64,000 nucleotides of DNA, taken from assembly GCA_023663725.1 (NCBI GenBank), contig JAMPGX010000015.1, positions 35,285-99,284 on the forward strand, read 5' to 3'. Position numbers and translations under genes: made by a program. Position 1 is the stretch's first letter. Each line of letters opens with the position of its first letter. This DNA is from a bacterium. GTDB lineage: Bacteria; Bacillota; Clostridia; Lachnospirales; Lachnospiraceae. Below the pieces are notes generated by a model. It was not told the origin of the DNA. It searched no databases and worked only from the letters and a program-made list of their open reading frames with translations. Below, in pieces: positions 63,060 to 64,000 of this stretch.

Positions 63060-63173
63060 TCGAGCGACTGCCGCAGGCGGAAAATGCGGTCTTTCGTGTA
63101 TCTGATACGCTATGCAGGAGAACGTGAATGGATATATACATGGTGGCAGACTGACAGCACTGTCTACGTGATA

Positions 63174-63208
63174 CAGAGATCGGAAAGGTGTTTTCCGGTC
63201 TCTGTTTT
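63174..63208 (+). terminator. intrinsic terminator after the Rpn-type gene
   Basis: CAGAGATCGGAAA (63174-63186) pairs with TTTCCGGTCTCTG (63192-63204) over 13 bases with one wobble, followed by TTTT. It is the clearest Rho-independent terminator in this part of the window. Confidence 0.8.
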
Positions 63209-63250
63209 GGTAGTGCATTCGCAAACATTTCTCTGGAAAAGATTATTTTC

Positions 63251-63279
63251 TTGCGGTTTTTTTATCCCTGTGATAGAAT
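63251..63279 (+). promoter_or_regulatory. candidate promoter for the last gene
   Basis: TTGCGG, a 17-base spacer and TAGAAT, placed after the terminator and about 150 bases before the final gene. Confidence 0.45.
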
Positions 63280-63430
63280 CAGAACAATATTTGCCAGAGC
63301 AATCTTACAAGTATGGTTACAAGAACGGCGATTATGAAAGTTATACTGCATATGACGAAATAGGGGCATGAAACAGAACGGTTACACGGGACGTGGCCCG
63401 TGTTATGTATGTATGCATGGAGGGGTAAAA

Positions 63431-63958
63431 TTGGGCCTGGACTTATATATCGAGGCAAGGATCAGAGTAAGAAAAACAGATCGTATCATTTCAGGTAGAG
63501 AAAACTACCCTGGGGATGAGGATATTGGTTTTTTCGAAATATGCTGGTGGTGTAGCTGGGATTTTTGTGATATAAGGGATAAGATGATTGAAATCAGCAA
63601 CAGACATGCAGGGACGAATTACACAAATGCCGATTCCAGGATTCCGGTTCCGCAGTCTGCCCTGCGAGAAATCTATGCATATCTTGTACAGCGTTGTTGC
63701 CTTTCTCCTGAAGAGACTCTGGACGACGAGAAATATAGTGAGTGTCCATGGGCACTTCGGATGGGATATGAAAAGATGAATCTGGCAAACGCGGACAAGC
63801 TTCTCGATCTGCTGCGGGTTCTGCAAAACATAGAATATGATAATGATATATATTTTCCCGATGCGTACAAGGAGAATATTTCCGACGAAAACGACTTGAA
63901 ACGGCTGGAAGAAGATCCGCAGGCATACAGATGGGAATTCAGAATATTTAATCTGTAA
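63431..63958 (+). CDS. hypothetical protein, about 175 residues
   Basis: Not recognised as a named family. The product is soluble and acidic, with G-L-D-L-Y-I-E-A-R-I-R near the start, F-F-E-I-C-W-W-C-S-W-D-F-C in the first third and a helical C-terminal half (L-L-D-L-L-R-V-L-Q-N-I-E-Y-D-N-D). The TTG at 63431 is chosen because GGAGGGG ends five bases upstream; an ATG at 63413 is a less likely alternative. The Cys/Trp cluster could bind metal, but this is a guess. Confidence 0.65.
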   Translation: MGLDLYIEARIRVRKTDRIISGRENYPGDEDIGFFEICWWCSWDFCDIRDKMIEISNRHAGTNYTNADSRIPVPQSALREIYAYLVQRCCLSPEETLDDEKYSECPWALRMGYEKMNLANADKLLDLLRVLQNIEYDNDIYFPDAYKENISDENDLKRLEEDPQAYRWEFRIFNL

Positions 63959-64000
63959 CGATTGAAATTAGGTATGCCATAACAAATCTACTGACCAGAT

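Noticed and set aside
63084-63371. 95-codon frame between the Rpn-type gene and the last gene
   Set aside because: It contains the intrinsic terminator and a promoter-like sequence and has no family resemblance or ribosome site.

Overview
The window reads as chromosomal DNA of a low-to-mid GC Firmicute of the Lachnospiraceae/Clostridia type. The evidence is a PolC-type replicative polymerase next to ispG, AGGAGG-type ribosome sites, a tRNA-Trp T-box in front of a trp operon, a pta-ackA acetate pathway, AAA-ATPase-like/PD-(D/E)XK genes of the kind common in gut Clostridia, and carbohydrate ABC importers with no dedicated ATPase. No rRNA, tRNA, CRISPR array, IS transposase or prophage module was seen. 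The species cannot be named from sequence alone.

Region 1 (1-18.3 kb) is one long co-directional block: an NHL-repeat membrane protein (5' end cut by the window edge), a YIP1-like membrane protein, a large membrane-anchored DUF5696-like protein, two sugar-type ABC permeases and a solute-binding lipoprotein, a tandem-duplicated U32-like protein, two HlyD/MacA-like lipoprotein adaptors (the second itself duplicated), an FtsX/MacB-like permease and two ABC ATPases. The second ATPase carries a C-terminal AbrB/SpoVT-like module. A convergent AraC regulator and a divergent GH43 glycosidase follow (18.3-21.1 kb). The block appears to combine glycan or oligosaccharide uptake with an envelope transporter of the MacAB class.

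Region 2 (21-33 kb) is an accessory stretch of small, mostly single genes: GNAT, HAD, ASCH, AlkD-like, a GNAT gene broken by a nonsense codon, a lipoprotein, Nudix, cupin, an intact AAA-ATPase-like/PD-(D/E)XK protein, DUF2625, DUF402, Fpg/MutM, an XRE regulator and a sugar O-acetyltransferase. Just before ispG lies a hairpin flanked by 40-bp direct repeats.

Region 3 (33-46 kb) is housekeeping: ispG-polC, a decayed AAA-ATPase-like gene (two frame breaks and loss of its nuclease core), a small zinc-finger-like membrane protein, polA, coaE and a large FtsA/PilM-like ATPase. At 46.1-46.5 kb there is a compact cassette with a 32-residue hydrophobic peptide, its own promoter, an opposing promoter and flanking inverted repeats. 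It looks like a type I toxin-antitoxin locus. A GNAT gene with an internal deletion follows.

Region 4 (47-54.7 kb) holds an MBL-fold hydrolase, an ACT protein with a PFL/UPF0210 protein, tmcAL on the minus strand, pta, ackA and bacteriohemerythrin. Region 5 (54.7-61.9 kb) is a complete trp operon, trpE-trpGD(fused)-trpC-trpF-trpB-trpA, behind a Trp T-box leader. The window closes with an Rpn-type PD-(D/E)XK protein and an unrecognised protein.
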